From contig JACQXM010000038.1 in NCBI GenBank assembly GCA_016208685.1, positions 1 through 49,682 of the forward strand: a stretch of 49,682 bases of DNA, given 5' to 3'. The position numbers and the translations under genes are program-made. This document shows positions 34,619 to 43,917 of this stretch, piece after piece. Numbering within the stretch: position 1 is the stretch's first letter; each line of letters opens with the position of its first letter. This DNA comes from Planctomycetota bacterium (GTDB taxonomy: Bacteria; Planctomycetota; Phycisphaerae; UBA1845). The notes under the pieces were generated by a model. That model did not search any database and was not told the origin of the DNA. It saw only the letters and a list, made by a program, of their open reading frames with translations.

Positions 34619-35427
34619 ACCGTGGACTCGCCTTGAAAGTGTTGCGTGAGACCTGGATGGGTACGGTGTTGTTCTGCGCTTCGCTGGCGGCAGTCGAGCT
34701 GCTGCTGACGTATGTGCTGCTCTCGTTCTTTCGTGACGCGCCGGCGATCCTCCAGTTCCGTGTCCTCCAGGACGTGCTCAAGGGCATGTTGGGAACCGAG
34801 GTGGGGCCGACGCTGGGACCGGAGGCCATCGCCGCCATTACGTGGCTGCATCCGCTGGTGCTGGGGCTGGTGTGGACCCAGGCGGTAACGTTCTTCACGC
34901 GTCTGCCGGCGGCGGAGGTGGAGCGGGGAACGATTGACGTACTGCTGTCACTTCCGGTGTCGCGGACGACCGCTTACCTGACCACGTCCTTGGTCGGGCT
35001 GGGCGGCGGGGCGTGTTTTCTCGCGGCGGGGACCGTGGGTCACCTGGCGGCGTTCAGGTTTTTCGCCGGCGATTCCGCGATGCCCGCGCCTCAGGTCGTC
35101 GTCGTGGCGCTCAACTTCTACGCCCAGTACGTCGCGGTGGCGGGTCTGGCGGCGCTGGCATCGGCCTGTGCCAGCTACCGCGCCCGCGCCCTCACGCCCG
35201 CGCTGGCGTACGTGGCCGCGAGCTTCCTCCACGGCTATGTGGCGCGGTTGTGGGCACCGGCGCAGGTGCTGTCGCCGGTGAACGTCATGAACTACTATCA
35301 GCCGCTGGCGGTATTCATGGAGAAAACGTGGCCGGTGCGTGACATGGTCGTCCTGCTGGCCATCGGAGCCGCCGCCTGGGCGGTGGGCGGTCTGGTGTTC
35401 GCACGGCGCGACATCCGCACGGTGTGA
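34615..35427 (+). CDS. ABC-2 type transporter permease
   Basis: A 270-residue polytopic membrane protein with about six hydrophobic segments: VLFCASLAAVELLLTYVLLS, ITWLHPLVLGLVWTQAVTFF, TTSLVGLGGGACFLAAGTVG, VALNFYAQYVAVAGLAALAS, a segment near ALAYVAASFLHGYVA and the C-terminal VVLLAIGAAAWAVGGLVFAR. The cytoplasmic stretch EVERGTIDVLLSLPVSRTTA is the typical ABC-2 permease coupling helix region. Its start codon overlaps the stop of the ATP-binding subunit gene. The pair should form a homodimeric-type exporter (two permeases, two ATPases); no other partner is adjacent. Export of a lipid, polymer or toxic compound is the usual role. Confidence 0.88.
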   Translation: MNRGLALKVLRETWMGTVLFCASLAAVELLLTYVLLSFFRDAPAILQFRVLQDVLKGMLGTEVGPTLGPEAIAAITWLHPLVLGLVWTQAVTFFTRLPAAEVERGTIDVLLSLPVSRTTAYLTTSLVGLGGGACFLAAGTVGHLAAFRFFAGDSAMPAPQVVVVALNFYAQYVAVAGLAALASACASYRARALTPALAYVAASFLHGYVARLWAPAQVLSPVNVMNYYQPLAVFMEKTWPVRDMVVLLAIGAAAWAVGGLVFARRDIRTV

Positions 35428-35472
35428 CCTGTGCCATCGGGGGTTCAGGAACGCGTCGCGGGTCACTCTCAT

Positions 35473-35547
35473 AGGCGGCTTTTGGCCGCTACCGAAGGCC
35501 GCGAATGTCGAATGGCGAATGCAGAATAGCGAAATCCAACCCCCGGG
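35473..35547 (+). repeat. Dispersed repeat family R3, copy 2
   Basis: It contains AGGCGGCTTTTGGCCGCTAC, then GAAGGCCGCGAATGTCGAATGG, CGAATGCAGAATAGCGAAATCC and AACC. It matches the reverse complement of 917-994. The GAATGNNGAATGGNGAATGN core also resembles R2. Confidence 0.6.
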
Positions 35548-35732
35548 TTCCGTTCCGCCTCCGGTGCAACGAGGTGCGCTGGTTGCGCGCAGGTTGCGTC
35601 GTACGAAACTGAATCAGCGAGCGCGATTCGGCGGGCGCGGACGGAGCCCCGACCATAAGGGAGCGGGCAAGGAACTGCGGGGCGGCACAAGTTTGCGCCG
35701 GGTCATTGAGTGCATTGTTCTGCAATCAACTG

Positions 35733-35830
35733 GCCGTATGTGGATGGCTCTCACGGCGAGTCTTCGGCCTTGGTGGGGCCGCGCGGGCTAAAGCCCGCGG
35801 CTCGGGACGGTTAAATTCCAACGTGAGACT
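35733..35830 (+). repeat. Dispersed repeat family R1, copy 2
   Basis: It shares GGCCGTATGTGGATGGCTCT and CACGGCGAGTCTTCGGCCTT with the reverse complement of copy 3, then the hairpin GGGGCCGCGCGGGCTAAAGC and CCGCGGCTCG. It ends ACGGTTAAATTCCAACGTGA followed by GACT, a degraded form of the outer end in copies 3 and 4. Confidence 0.75.
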
Positions 35831-35875
35831 ACACCAGGTGTGGTCGCTTCGCCTCGCGGTTCGGGGATCGTCAAC

Positions 35876-37012
35876 GTGCTGCCGCCGTTCAGCGTCCGCG
35901 AACTCGACTACGACCTCCCGCAGGAGCTCATCGCCCAACGCCCCGCGGACCGGCGCGAAGATGCCCGCCTGCTCATCGTGAACCGCGCCGATGCCATGGT
36001 GCGGGATGCTCGCATCACCGACCTGCCCGAGTTGCTAAGCTCCGAGGACCTGCTGGTTCTGAACGACACCAAGGTACTCCCGGCGAAGTTCCTGGCGCGC
36101 CGTGCCAGCGGCGGTGCCGTGCCGGGGCTGTTCCTCGAGGAAACCGGTCCCCACGAATGGCTGGTGATGCTGCAAGGCTCCCATCGCCTGAAGGTGGGCG
36201 AATCGTTGTCGATAACCCCCCGCGCCGGACCTGTGGTCCAACTTCGACCGATCCACAATGCGGGCGAGGGGCAGTGGCGGGTCGCCGTCGATGCCCCGGG
36301 AACGGTGGAGGACATTTTGGCGCGCGTCGGGCGAACGCCGCTGCCGCCGTACATCCGGCGGAAGGGCGGGGATCTCCGGCCGAATGCGGGCGGCCCGGTC
36401 GAGCCCGGCGCCACGCCGGCCGGTGTGCAGCCCCGCGACGACGATGACGACGCCGACCGGCTCCGATACCAGACGGTTTACGCCCGGGTTCCCGGGGCGG
36501 TGGCGGCGCCGACGGCCGGCTTGCACTTTACCGAGTCCCTACTGGAGCGGGTTCGTTCCGCGGGCGTTTCCACCGTCTGCGTCACGCTTCACGTGGGCGT
36601 GGGGACATTCAAGCCGATCGTCGTCGAACGGCTCGCCGACCATGCGATGCACGCCGAACGCTATGGGCTCACGCCCGCCGTCGCCGAGGCACTGCATCAG
36701 TGCCGGAGCCGGGCGGGGCGCGTGGTCGCCGTGGGCACGACCAGCGCGCGGGTGCTGGAAACGTGTGCACTGCCCGGTGACGCATCCCGCGCCGTGGCAC
36801 CGGCGAGCGGAAACACCCGGCTGTTCATCTACCCGCCGTACCGCTTCCGCGTGGTGGACGCTCTGCTGACCAACTTCCATCTGCCGCGGAGCACGCTGCT
36901 GGCGATGGTAATGGCCGCGGGCGGCGTGGAGCTGATTCGCCACGCTTACGCCCACGCGATCGCCGAGCAATACCGGTTCTACAGCTTTGGCGATGCCATG
37001 CTGATTGTGTAA
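35876..37012 (+). CDS. queA: tRNA preQ1(34) S-adenosylmethionine ribosyltransferase-isomerase
   Basis: A QueA of about 378 residues. It transfers and isomerises the ribosyl moiety of S-adenosylmethionine onto preQ1 in tRNA anticodons, giving epoxyqueuosine. Diagnostic stretches are FSVRELDYDLPQELIAQRPA, LLVLNDTKVLPAKFLARRA, RYQTVYARVPGAVAAPTAGL followed by HFTESLL, CVTLHVGVGTFKPI and VGTTSARVLETCA, then TRLFIYPPYRFRVVDALLTN and FHLPRSTLLAMVMA. An unusual insertion of about 30 residues (GGDLRPNAGGP...RDDDDDADR, about 166-196) precedes RYQTVYA. I chose the GTG at 35876 because GGGGAT lies 8 bases upstream and the family begins close to the conserved DYxLP. A GTG at 35840 would add 12 residues. 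The permease gene follows after 8 bp. Confidence 0.92.
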   Translation: MLPPFSVRELDYDLPQELIAQRPADRREDARLLIVNRADAMVRDARITDLPELLSSEDLLVLNDTKVLPAKFLARRASGGAVPGLFLEETGPHEWLVMLQGSHRLKVGESLSITPRAGPVVQLRPIHNAGEGQWRVAVDAPGTVEDILARVGRTPLPPYIRRKGGDLRPNAGGPVEPGATPAGVQPRDDDDDADRLRYQTVYARVPGAVAAPTAGLHFTESLLERVRSAGVSTVCVTLHVGVGTFKPIVVERLADHAMHAERYGLTPAVAEALHQCRSRAGRVVAVGTTSARVLETCALPGDASRAVAPASGNTRLFIYPPYRFRVVDALLTNFHLPRSTLLAMVMAAGGVELIRHAYAHAIAEQYRFYSFGDAMLIV

Positions 37013-37020
37013 CCTGCTGT

Positions 37021-37956
37021 GTGGTTGACTTCGGGCGGGCGGCGCCCGACGTGCTGCCCGCGAGCTTCAAACCGCGGATCGACGCTGTGGGACTGGAACT
37101 CCTAGTTCTAACGTTCATCGGGCTCGTTGCGGGGGCGTTAGGCGGACTGCTGGGCGTGGGCGGCAGCGTCATCATGATCCCGGCGCTGACGGAGGTGCTG
37201 GGGCCGAATCAGCACCTCTACCAGGCGGCGGCCATGATCGTGAACTTCTTCGTGGTCGTGCCGGCGCTGATTCAACATCGACGCGCGCGGGCCATCGACG
37301 TGGCGGCCGTGGTGCGCATGACGCCCCTGGCCACGGTGGCGGTACTTGCCGGCGTGGGAGCGAGCGAGCTGCCGTGGTTTTCCGACGATCGCGAGGCATA
37401 CCTCCGCGGGCTGTTCGGAGTCTTTCTGTTGATGTTGGCGTGCTACGACCTTTGCCGGATGCTGCGCCGTACGTCGGGTGCGGCCCCGCAGGTAGTCCCC
37501 GCGGACGCCGGGCGTAGCCCCATCGAGGCGGACCGCGCTTCACCGGTGCCGATCTACACCTGGCCGCGGCTTGCCGCCGTGGCGCTCCCGACGGGGCTGA
37601 TCGGCGGGCTGTTTGGCGTCGGCGGTGGCATGGTGTCGGTGCCGCTGCAACGGCGCGTGCTGCGAATGCCCATCCGGTCGTCGATCGCCAACTCCGCGGC
37701 GGTCATGCTCAGCACCAGCCTGATCGGGGCCGTGGTGAAGAACGCCGCCTTTGCGGCGGAACACGGCAGCATCGGCAGGCCGCTGCGGATCGCGGCGATT
37801 CTGATACCCACGGCCATCCTGGGGAGCTTGTACGGGTCGAAGTTGACGCACCGGCTCCCTATCAACATGGTCCGTGCTGCGTTCTTCGTCATCCTCACGG
37901 TCGCCGCCATCCGATTGATCTACGGGGCTGCGAAAAGCGTGGGACTCCTTCCCTGA
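37021..37956 (+). CDS. TauE/SafE-family sulfite/sulfonate exporter-like permease
   Basis: A 311-residue membrane protein with about eight hydrophobic segments. Two family repeats are visible: LVAGALGGLLGVGGSVIMIP near the N-terminus and LIGGLFGVGGGMVSVPLQRR in the middle. The GxxxGGxxGxGGG...P motif of TauE/SafE (COG0730) is clear in both. Members export or import sulfite, sulfoacetate or organosulfur anions; the substrate here is unknown. The GTG at 37021 begins 9 bases after the queA stop and lacks a good ribosome-binding site, while a GTG at 37087 would start just before the first helix. Probably co-transcribed with queA, with no obvious functional link. Confidence 0.82.
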   Translation: MVDFGRAAPDVLPASFKPRIDAVGLELLVLTFIGLVAGALGGLLGVGGSVIMIPALTEVLGPNQHLYQAAAMIVNFFVVVPALIQHRRARAIDVAAVVRMTPLATVAVLAGVGASELPWFSDDREAYLRGLFGVFLLMLACYDLCRMLRRTSGAAPQVVPADAGRSPIEADRASPVPIYTWPRLAAVALPTGLIGGLFGVGGGMVSVPLQRRVLRMPIRSSIANSAAVMLSTSLIGAVVKNAAFAAEHGSIGRPLRIAAILIPTAILGSLYGSKLTHRLPINMVRAAFFVILTVAAIRLIYGAAKSVGLLP

Positions 37957-38495
37957 GCCGGCCCGTGGCCATGCGTCGGGTAGTGTCTCATTGACATCTA
38001 ACCGTATCGAGCCGCGGGCGTTGAGCCAGCGCGGTCCCACCAAGGCCGAAAGTCCGCCGTGAGAGCCATCCACATACGGTCAGGTAATGGCGAGACCGGG
38101 GACCCTGCGGCTCGTCGATCCCCTTGAGCCTCACGCCGGACTGGCTGCGCCAGTATCCTCTCGCACCAGAGCATGAACGACGGCGCATGCCGGCACGACG
38201 ACAGCAGGATCAGACGACACGACCGGCCCTCAACTCTGCCGCTGGAAGCGGCGCCGGGCATCACCTACGATACCCGGGCGGGAGCGGACTGTGCCCATGG
38301 ATGGACCGGGCGTTCGAACGCGCTGTGGCGCGTGCGGGTTGCTCGTATTACGATTCGCGCCGGGTTCGACCGCTGCGTGAGCTACGGAGTCATGCCGGCC
38401 CCTTTCGGGAGCGAGCCTGATCCGGTGCAGATGACGGGCGGAGCTTGTGCAGCGTCGCCGTGCGGTCTGGTGCCCTAACCTCGGACGAATGACCC
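37957..38495. other. Intergenic region with one R1 repeat
   Basis: An R1 copy lies at 37982-38095. The remaining roughly 400 bp upstream of the sigma factor gene shows no gene. It presumably includes the sigma-factor promoter, but I cannot place boxes with confidence. Confidence 0.5.
37982..38095 (-). repeat. Dispersed repeat family R1, copy 3
   Basis: On the plus strand it begins AGTGTCTCATTGACATCTAA and ends GTCAGGTAATGGCGAGAC. The ends carry a short inverted match (GTCTC/GAGAC). The middle holds a degraded hairpin (GAGCCGCGGGCGTTGAGCCA, then GCGCGGTCCCAC). It is the reverse complement of copies 1 and 2. Confidence 0.78.
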
Positions 38496-39383
38496 ATGAC
38501 CGCTGGGCATGCGGATGAGTTCCTGGTCGACGGCATCGTGCGCGGGGACGCCGACGCCTGGCGGCAGCTCATCGAACGTTACAACGGGCGGTTGCTGGCG
38601 TTCGCCCGGGCGCCAACTCAGAGCCTGACGGACGCGGAGGACCTGGTCCAGGAAACGTTCGTCGGCTTCCTCCAGTCTATCGGCCACTACGACCGCGGCC
38701 GATCCCTGGAGACGTACCTTTTTACCATCCTACGCTACAAGCTCTACGACCTGCTGCGGCAACGCAAAACGGCGGTGGTCGAAACGCCGACGGACGCCAC
38801 CGACTGGTGGGACCGCGTCACGCCGGCGAGCACCGATTCGCCGAGCGGCCACGCGGTGCAGGCGGAGGCGCGGCGGCAGCAGGGTTCGTTGCTGGCGGAC
38901 CTGCTGCGGCAGCTCATTCATGAGCTGCGCGACCGCGGCGCGTTCATGGATTTGCAGGTCATCGAGCTGATCTTCTACGCCGGGCAGCGGAACCTGGACA
39001 TCGCCGAACTGCTGGGCATCGACCAGAAGGCAGTGGCGGGGATCAAATTCCGTGCCATCCAGAAGCTCCAGAAGTACCTCGAAGAGCGCGAGCCCGCGGC
39101 GCGTTCCTGCCTGGAGGATGCCGGCGGCGAAATCACCGTGGCCAAGGTGTGGCGCGAGCACCGCCTGACCTGCCTGAAGCGCAGCACGCTGGGTGCGTTC
39201 CTCGTTGACGTGCTCGAAGACCCCTGGCGCAGCTACACACAGTTTCACCTCGACGTGGTCGCCTGCCCCATGTGCGTGGCGAACCTGGCCGACTTGCAGG
39301 CGGAGCAGGACGAAGCGATGGTCGGTGACACCGAGCGGTTCTTCCAGTCGAGCGTCGGCTTCCTCAGCCGGACGGCGGGCTAG
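38496..39383 (+). CDS. ECF-like RNA polymerase sigma factor with planctomycete C-terminal extension
   Basis: This 295-residue protein has sigma-70 region 2 (about 10-75: LIERYNGRLLAFARA and DAEDLVQETFVGFLQSI, then YLFTILRYKLYDLLRQRK) and region 4 (about 130-190: ELIFYAGQRNLDIAELLGID, then QKAVAGIKFRAIQKLQKYL). The extension of about 100 residues contains CLKRSTLGAFLVDVLEDPWR and YTQFHLDVVACPMCVANLAD, with a CPMC pair. This extension recurs in planctomycete sigma factors as I remember them. It could bind zinc or sense redox state, or act as a built-in regulator in place of a separate anti-sigma factor. No anti-sigma gene is adjacent. The ATG at 38496 is the first in-frame start. Confidence 0.85.
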   Translation: MTAGHADEFLVDGIVRGDADAWRQLIERYNGRLLAFARAPTQSLTDAEDLVQETFVGFLQSIGHYDRGRSLETYLFTILRYKLYDLLRQRKTAVVETPTDATDWWDRVTPASTDSPSGHAVQAEARRQQGSLLADLLRQLIHELRDRGAFMDLQVIELIFYAGQRNLDIAELLGIDQKAVAGIKFRAIQKLQKYLEEREPAARSCLEDAGGEITVAKVWREHRLTCLKRSTLGAFLVDVLEDPWRSYTQFHLDVVACPMCVANLADLQAEQDEAMVGDTERFFQSSVGFLSRTAG

Positions 39384-39399
39384 CCCTGTGGCGAAACTC

Positions 39400-39420
39400 G
39401 TGGCACGGGCTTCCAGTCTG
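39400..39420. repeat. Partial GTGGCACGGGC repeat
   Basis: GTGGCACGGGCTTCCAGTCTG resembles the hairpin repeat at 5081-5104 and the arm at 17719-17729, but its second arm (expected CCCGTG) is degraded. A short perfect inverted repeat, GGGCAA/TTGCCC, lies just beyond, near 39430-39442. Confidence 0.4.
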
Positions 39421-39481
39421 TAATTTCATGGGCAAGTTGCCCGGGCCACACATCGGCTTCGGCCTTTTGCCACGGGTTGGC

Positions 39482-39603
39482 AGTGTCGTATCTCATTGAC
39501 ATCTGACCGTAACGAGCCGCGGGCTTCAGCCCGCGCGGCCCCACGAAGGCCGAAAGCTCGGCGCGAAAGCGATCTACATTCGGCCGGGGAATTGCGAGAC
39601 ACT
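39482..39603 (-). repeat. Dispersed repeat family R1, copy 4 (most complete)
   Basis: On the plus strand it begins AGTGTCGTATCTCATTGACA and ends AATTGCGAGACACT, so the ends are inverted (AGTGTC/GACACT). The centre is a strong hairpin (GCGGGCT, loop, AGCCCGC on the minus strand). At about 120 bp with palindromic core and inverted ends, it has the build of a small non-autonomous mobile element. It sits 30 bp beyond the stop of the SDR gene that ends at 39634. Confidence 0.8.
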
Positions 39604-39633
39604 CCACTCGGAACGAACCGGGTCGCGCCGACT

Positions 39634-40377
39634 CTATGCCACATGCCGACCACCGTCGACGTGAATGATCTCGCCGCTGACGTAATCCCCACTCTCCAGC
39701 AAGGCACGGGCCACCCGGGCTACGTCCTCCGGCGTGCCGGCGCGGCGAAGGGGCACCTGCGCAACCAGGCGCGAGCGCTGCTCCGCTGAATAATCGTCGG
39801 GAAAAATTGCGATTCCGGGGGCGATGGCGTTCACCATGACGTCCGGCGCCAGCGCCCGCGCCAAGGCCCGCGTGAGCGCCGTCAGGCCCGCCTTGGAACA
39901 GCAGTACGCCAGGTGGTCCGGCCAGGGACGCTCGGCGCTCACATCGGTGAGGTTGATGATGCGCCCGCAACCGCGGGCCGCCAGATGCGGACGCGCGTAA
40001 TGGCACAAGGCCATCGGCGCCGTGAGGTTAACGCGGAGCATCCGGTCCCAGGATTCAGGTCGGAAAGCGTCGACGGTGGCGGCCCCGTCGAGCCGGAATT
40101 CCGAGGCGCTGTTGATCAGAATGTCGAGCCGCCCCAGTTGCTGCACGGTTCGTCCGATGAGTGCCGGCCATTCGTCGGTGAGGGAAAGATCTCCGGACAC
40201 GGTGGTCGCCCGGCGACCCAGTTCCCGGACCTTCTCGGCGACTGCGCCGGCTTCGGCGCCCGAGGTGCGGAAATGAACCGCGACGTCGCATCCGCCGCGG
40301 GCGAGCTCGAGGCTGATGGCGCGGCCGACGCGTTTCGCGCCTCCGGTGACCAGGGCAACGGTGTTCTCAAGTCGCAT
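39634..40377 (-). CDS. SDR-family oxidoreductase (pteridine-reductase-like)
   Basis: A 247-residue short-chain dehydrogenase. The cofactor motif is TGGAKRVGRAIS (about residues 11-22). The TGGAxRxG variant is typical of pteridine reductase/FolM-like SDRs rather than FabG. Other landmarks are LDILINSASEF (in place of NNAG), NLTDVSAERP (catalytic region), the YCCSKAG pair (YxxxK) and the C-terminal VDGGRHVA. Reduction of dihydropteridines or folate by NADPH is the likely role by family. The ATG at 40377 overlaps the end of the upstream membrane-protein gene (stop at 40367) by 11 bases, so the two are coupled. An R1 repeat copy begins 30 bp past its stop. Confidence 0.85.
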   Translation of the reverse strand: MRLENTVALVTGGAKRVGRAISLELARGGCDVAVHFRTSGAEAGAVAEKVRELGRRATTVSGDLSLTDEWPALIGRTVQQLGRLDILINSASEFRLDGAATVDAFRPESWDRMLRVNLTAPMALCHYARPHLAARGCGRIINLTDVSAERPWPDHLAYCCSKAGLTALTRALARALAPDVMVNAIAPGIAIFPDDYSAEQRSRLVAQVPLRRAGTPEDVARVARALLESGDYVSGEIIHVDGGRHVA

Positions 40378-40801
40378 GAAGCGCTAACCCGGCGGGACTC
40401 GGCACAACACTCAAACACGGAACGGCCACACGGGTGACCGAACGCATGGACCAGACATCGTCACTGGCGGAGGGCAACGGAGGGCGGCGATCCGTGGCCT
40501 GCCGATACCGGCGTGCGGCGCGGAGGATGGCATAACTCCCCAGCAGAGCAAACAGCACCAGGAACAGGGCGACGGCCATGAGAAAGCCCAGGCCCGAGGC
40601 CGCACGTTCCGGCACCGTGTCCGCTGCCGCTCCCGCGGCGCGCAGCACGGCGTCGGGTTTCTCCGCCGACAACCGGTACACCCAACTGCCCCAGGCGAGC
40701 AGCACGCACACCAGGCCGAGCACCAGGATGATCAGCCCGGTTCGGCTCTGGCTGTCGCTGTGGCTCGCGGAGGCGGTCACTGGGGACGAAGGACGCAACA
40801 T
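40367..40801 (-). CDS. Small membrane protein of unknown function
   Basis: I recognise no family. The 144-residue protein has two clear transmembrane segments (LIILVLGLVCVLLAWGSWVY and FLMAVALFLVLFALLGSYAI), flanked by a Ser-rich N-terminus (cytoplasmic) and a basic C-terminal tail (RRYRQATDRRP). AGGAG lies just upstream of the ATG at 40801 at a tight spacing of 2 bases; a GTG at 40804 also fits the frame. The gene lies between dnaJ-like and SDR genes, all on the minus strand, and its 3' end overlaps the SDR start. It is therefore expressed with them, but no functional link is visible. Confidence 0.65.
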   Translation of the reverse strand: MLRPSSPVTASASHSDSQSRTGLIILVLGLVCVLLAWGSWVYRLSAEKPDAVLRAAGAAADTVPERAASGLGFLMAVALFLVLFALLGSYAILRAARRYRQATDRRPPLPSASDDVWSMRSVTRVAVPCLSVVPSPAGLALHAT

Positions 40802-40892
40802 CACTCCTTTCGACTCAACTGCCTGGAAATCGGCGGCGCGACGCGCACCGCGGCCGTCTGGAGGATCAATGTAACGCCGGAGGCCCGTTTCA

Positions 40893-41885
<993 letters not shown>

Positions 41886-42079
41886 TCAGGGGTGTCGTCG
41901 ATGACCCGCGCACCAACGGACGGCCCCGTCGTCCCCGGGGACGGTTCCTGTTTCCGGCGGCGTCGGCGGACCACGCGGGAACCACGGCGCCGGCGCCCAG
42001 CTCATCATCCGATTATAGGCGGCGCTCCGATATAGGAAAGGTCGGCGGCACGGTGGCCGCGCCGTGGGAATGTCGTAGA

Positions 42080-43912
42080 ATGCGCCGCATGGTTGGTTCG
42101 ACGTTGGCGCGCACGGACCAGAACCTCTCGATGTTTCGTCGTCGCGCGATGCGTTCGGTCGTCTCGGCATGCGCTGCGGCATGGGCCGCGTGGGCGTGGC
42201 CCGTTCCTCCGCGGGCGGCGGCCGACGACAGCGTCGTGGGAACGCCGCACGACCTCAGTGCCTCCGGCCCCGGCAGCACCCACGCCCTCACCGAGCAGGA
42301 GGTGTGCATCTTCTGCCACGCGCCGCATAACGCCACCGGCCAGAGTCCGCTGTGGAACCGCGGCGAACGCAACATTCACTACCGAATCTATGCCAGCTCG
42401 ACGACCGACGCGCGAATCGACCAGCCGAGCGGGCCGTCCAAGATGTGCCTGAGCTGTCACGACGGGGCGACAGCGCTGGGCCTCATCGCATCCCGCCCTG
42501 CGGCCGATGCCATCGACATGACCCGCCGCACCATTCCACCCGGCCCCACCGACCTGACCGAGGACCTCTCCGACGACCACCCCATCGGCTTCCGCTTCGA
42601 CCGCGCCCTGGCGGCGAGGGACCGCCAGCTCAGGAACCCCGACGTGATCTCCCGCGAGCTTCCGCTGGGTCGGCACGGCGAAGTGCATTGCACGACCTGT
42701 CACGATCCACACAACAACCGGCTGGGGGATTTCCTGCGCATGCCCACGGTGCGTTCAACGATCTGCCTGAGCTGTCATGAGATGCTGGGCTGGGAGGGGA
42801 GCAGCCACGCCATCAGCGGCGCGACGATCGCCGGCCGGGCCGTCGATCCGCGCGAACGCCTGGCCTACCACAGCGTTGCCGAGAACGGCTGCACGAATTG
42901 CCACAAGATACACTCGGCGGAGGAGCACCAGCGGTTGTTGCGCTTTCGCCGCGAAGAAGACAACTGCCTGAACTGCCACTCCGGCGGCGTGGCCAAAGTG
43001 AACATCGAGAGTGAGTTGCGCAAGCGCAGCGCTCATCCCGTGCGGCTGTCGGACCGCCGGCACGACGCGGATGAGGATCCGCGGCTGGCCTCGCGGCACG
43101 TGGAGTGCGTGGATTGCCACAATCCGCACGCCGCGGCCCCGACGCAGCGCACGGCGTTTCTTGAGGGCGTGCGCGGCATCGGCGGTGCCGGCATCGTGGG
43201 GGCCACTTTGACGTATGTTTCCGGAGTGGATCGCGCCGGACAGCCGGTGGAGCACGCGCGGTTCGAGTACGAAGTGTGCTTCAAGTGCCACGCCGACGGC
43301 GTCCCCCGCGCCCCCACCGGGCGCATTTCGCGGCAGGTGCACCAGACGAACACCAGACTGGAGTTTCAGACGAGCAACCCTTCGTTCCATCCCGTGCTGG
43401 GGGCACGGCGGAATGGCGAGGTGGTGAGCCTGCGGGCACCGTTGCGTTCCGATTCCGTCATCCGCTGCACAGACTGCCACAATTCGGACAACGTGGATCG
43501 CGGCAGCGACGGGCTTCCGACGGGGCCGCACGGTTCGATCTATGAACCGCTGCTGGTTGCCAACTATGAGACGCGCGAGTTCACCGTGGAAAGTCCGCTG
43601 GCGTATGCGTTGTGCTATCGTTGCCACGAGCGGGCGAGCATTCTGGGCGACGAGAGCTTTCCCCTGCACAACGAGCACATCGTCCGCGGGCGCTCCCCCT
43701 GCTCCGCCTGCCATGATGCCCACGGCATCAGCCGCATGCAGGGAGGCGGTAATCGGCACACCAACCTCATCAATTTCGACCGCGCCATCGTGCGGCCGGT
43801 TTCCACGCAGCTTCGCTCGCGGCTGGAGTTCGTTGATTCGGGCGTCTACCGCGGAAGCTGCACGCTCACGTGCCATGGCGTGACACACGTGGCGTTCGAC
43901 TATGGAAGGTGA
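42080..43912 (+). CDS. Exported multiheme c-type cytochrome (11 CxxCH plus one CxxxCH)
   Basis: This protein has about 610 residues. A signal peptide (SVVSACAAAWAAWAWPVPPR, ending near AAADD) should export it to the periplasm or beyond. Heme-attachment motifs in order are CIFCH, CLSCH, CTTCH, CLSCH, CTNCH, CLNCH, CVDCH, CFKCH, CTDCH, CYRCH and CSACH. A final CTLTCH has three residues between the cysteines. Several motifs have the doubled-CxxCH context (CHAPHN, CHDPHN, CHNPH, CHDAHG). It presumably carries electrons through a chain of closely spaced hemes. The start is uncertain: in-frame ATGs at 42053, 42080, 42089, 42131 and 42149 all keep the signal peptide. It is the first gene of a five-gene run; the next begins 5 bases after its stop. 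Confidence 0.88.
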   Translation: MRRMVGSTLARTDQNLSMFRRRAMRSVVSACAAAWAAWAWPVPPRAAADDSVVGTPHDLSASGPGSTHALTEQEVCIFCHAPHNATGQSPLWNRGERNIHYRIYASSTTDARIDQPSGPSKMCLSCHDGATALGLIASRPAADAIDMTRRTIPPGPTDLTEDLSDDHPIGFRFDRALAARDRQLRNPDVISRELPLGRHGEVHCTTCHDPHNNRLGDFLRMPTVRSTICLSCHEMLGWEGSSHAISGATIAGRAVDPRERLAYHSVAENGCTNCHKIHSAEEHQRLLRFRREEDNCLNCHSGGVAKVNIESELRKRSAHPVRLSDRRHDADEDPRLASRHVECVDCHNPHAAAPTQRTAFLEGVRGIGGAGIVGATLTYVSGVDRAGQPVEHARFEYEVCFKCHADGVPRAPTGRISRQVHQTNTRLEFQTSNPSFHPVLGARRNGEVVSLRAPLRSDSVIRCTDCHNSDNVDRGSDGLPTGPHGSIYEPLLVANYETREFTVESPLAYALCYRCHERASILGDESFPLHNEHIVRGRSPCSACHDAHGISRMQGGGNRHTNLINFDRAIVRPVSTQLRSRLEFVDSGVYRGSCTLTCHGVTHVAFDYGR

Positions 43913-43917
43913 ATCCG

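Larger units (their letters stand above)
35428..35875. other. Intergenic region with three dispersed repeats
   Basis: No gene is seen. It holds an R3 copy (35473-35547), an R2-end fragment (35644-35668: GAGCCCCGACCATAAGGGAG then CGGGC) and an R1 copy (35733-35830), separated by unrelated sequence. Three repeat families side by side in one gap suggest it is a tolerated insertion site. Confidence 0.6.
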
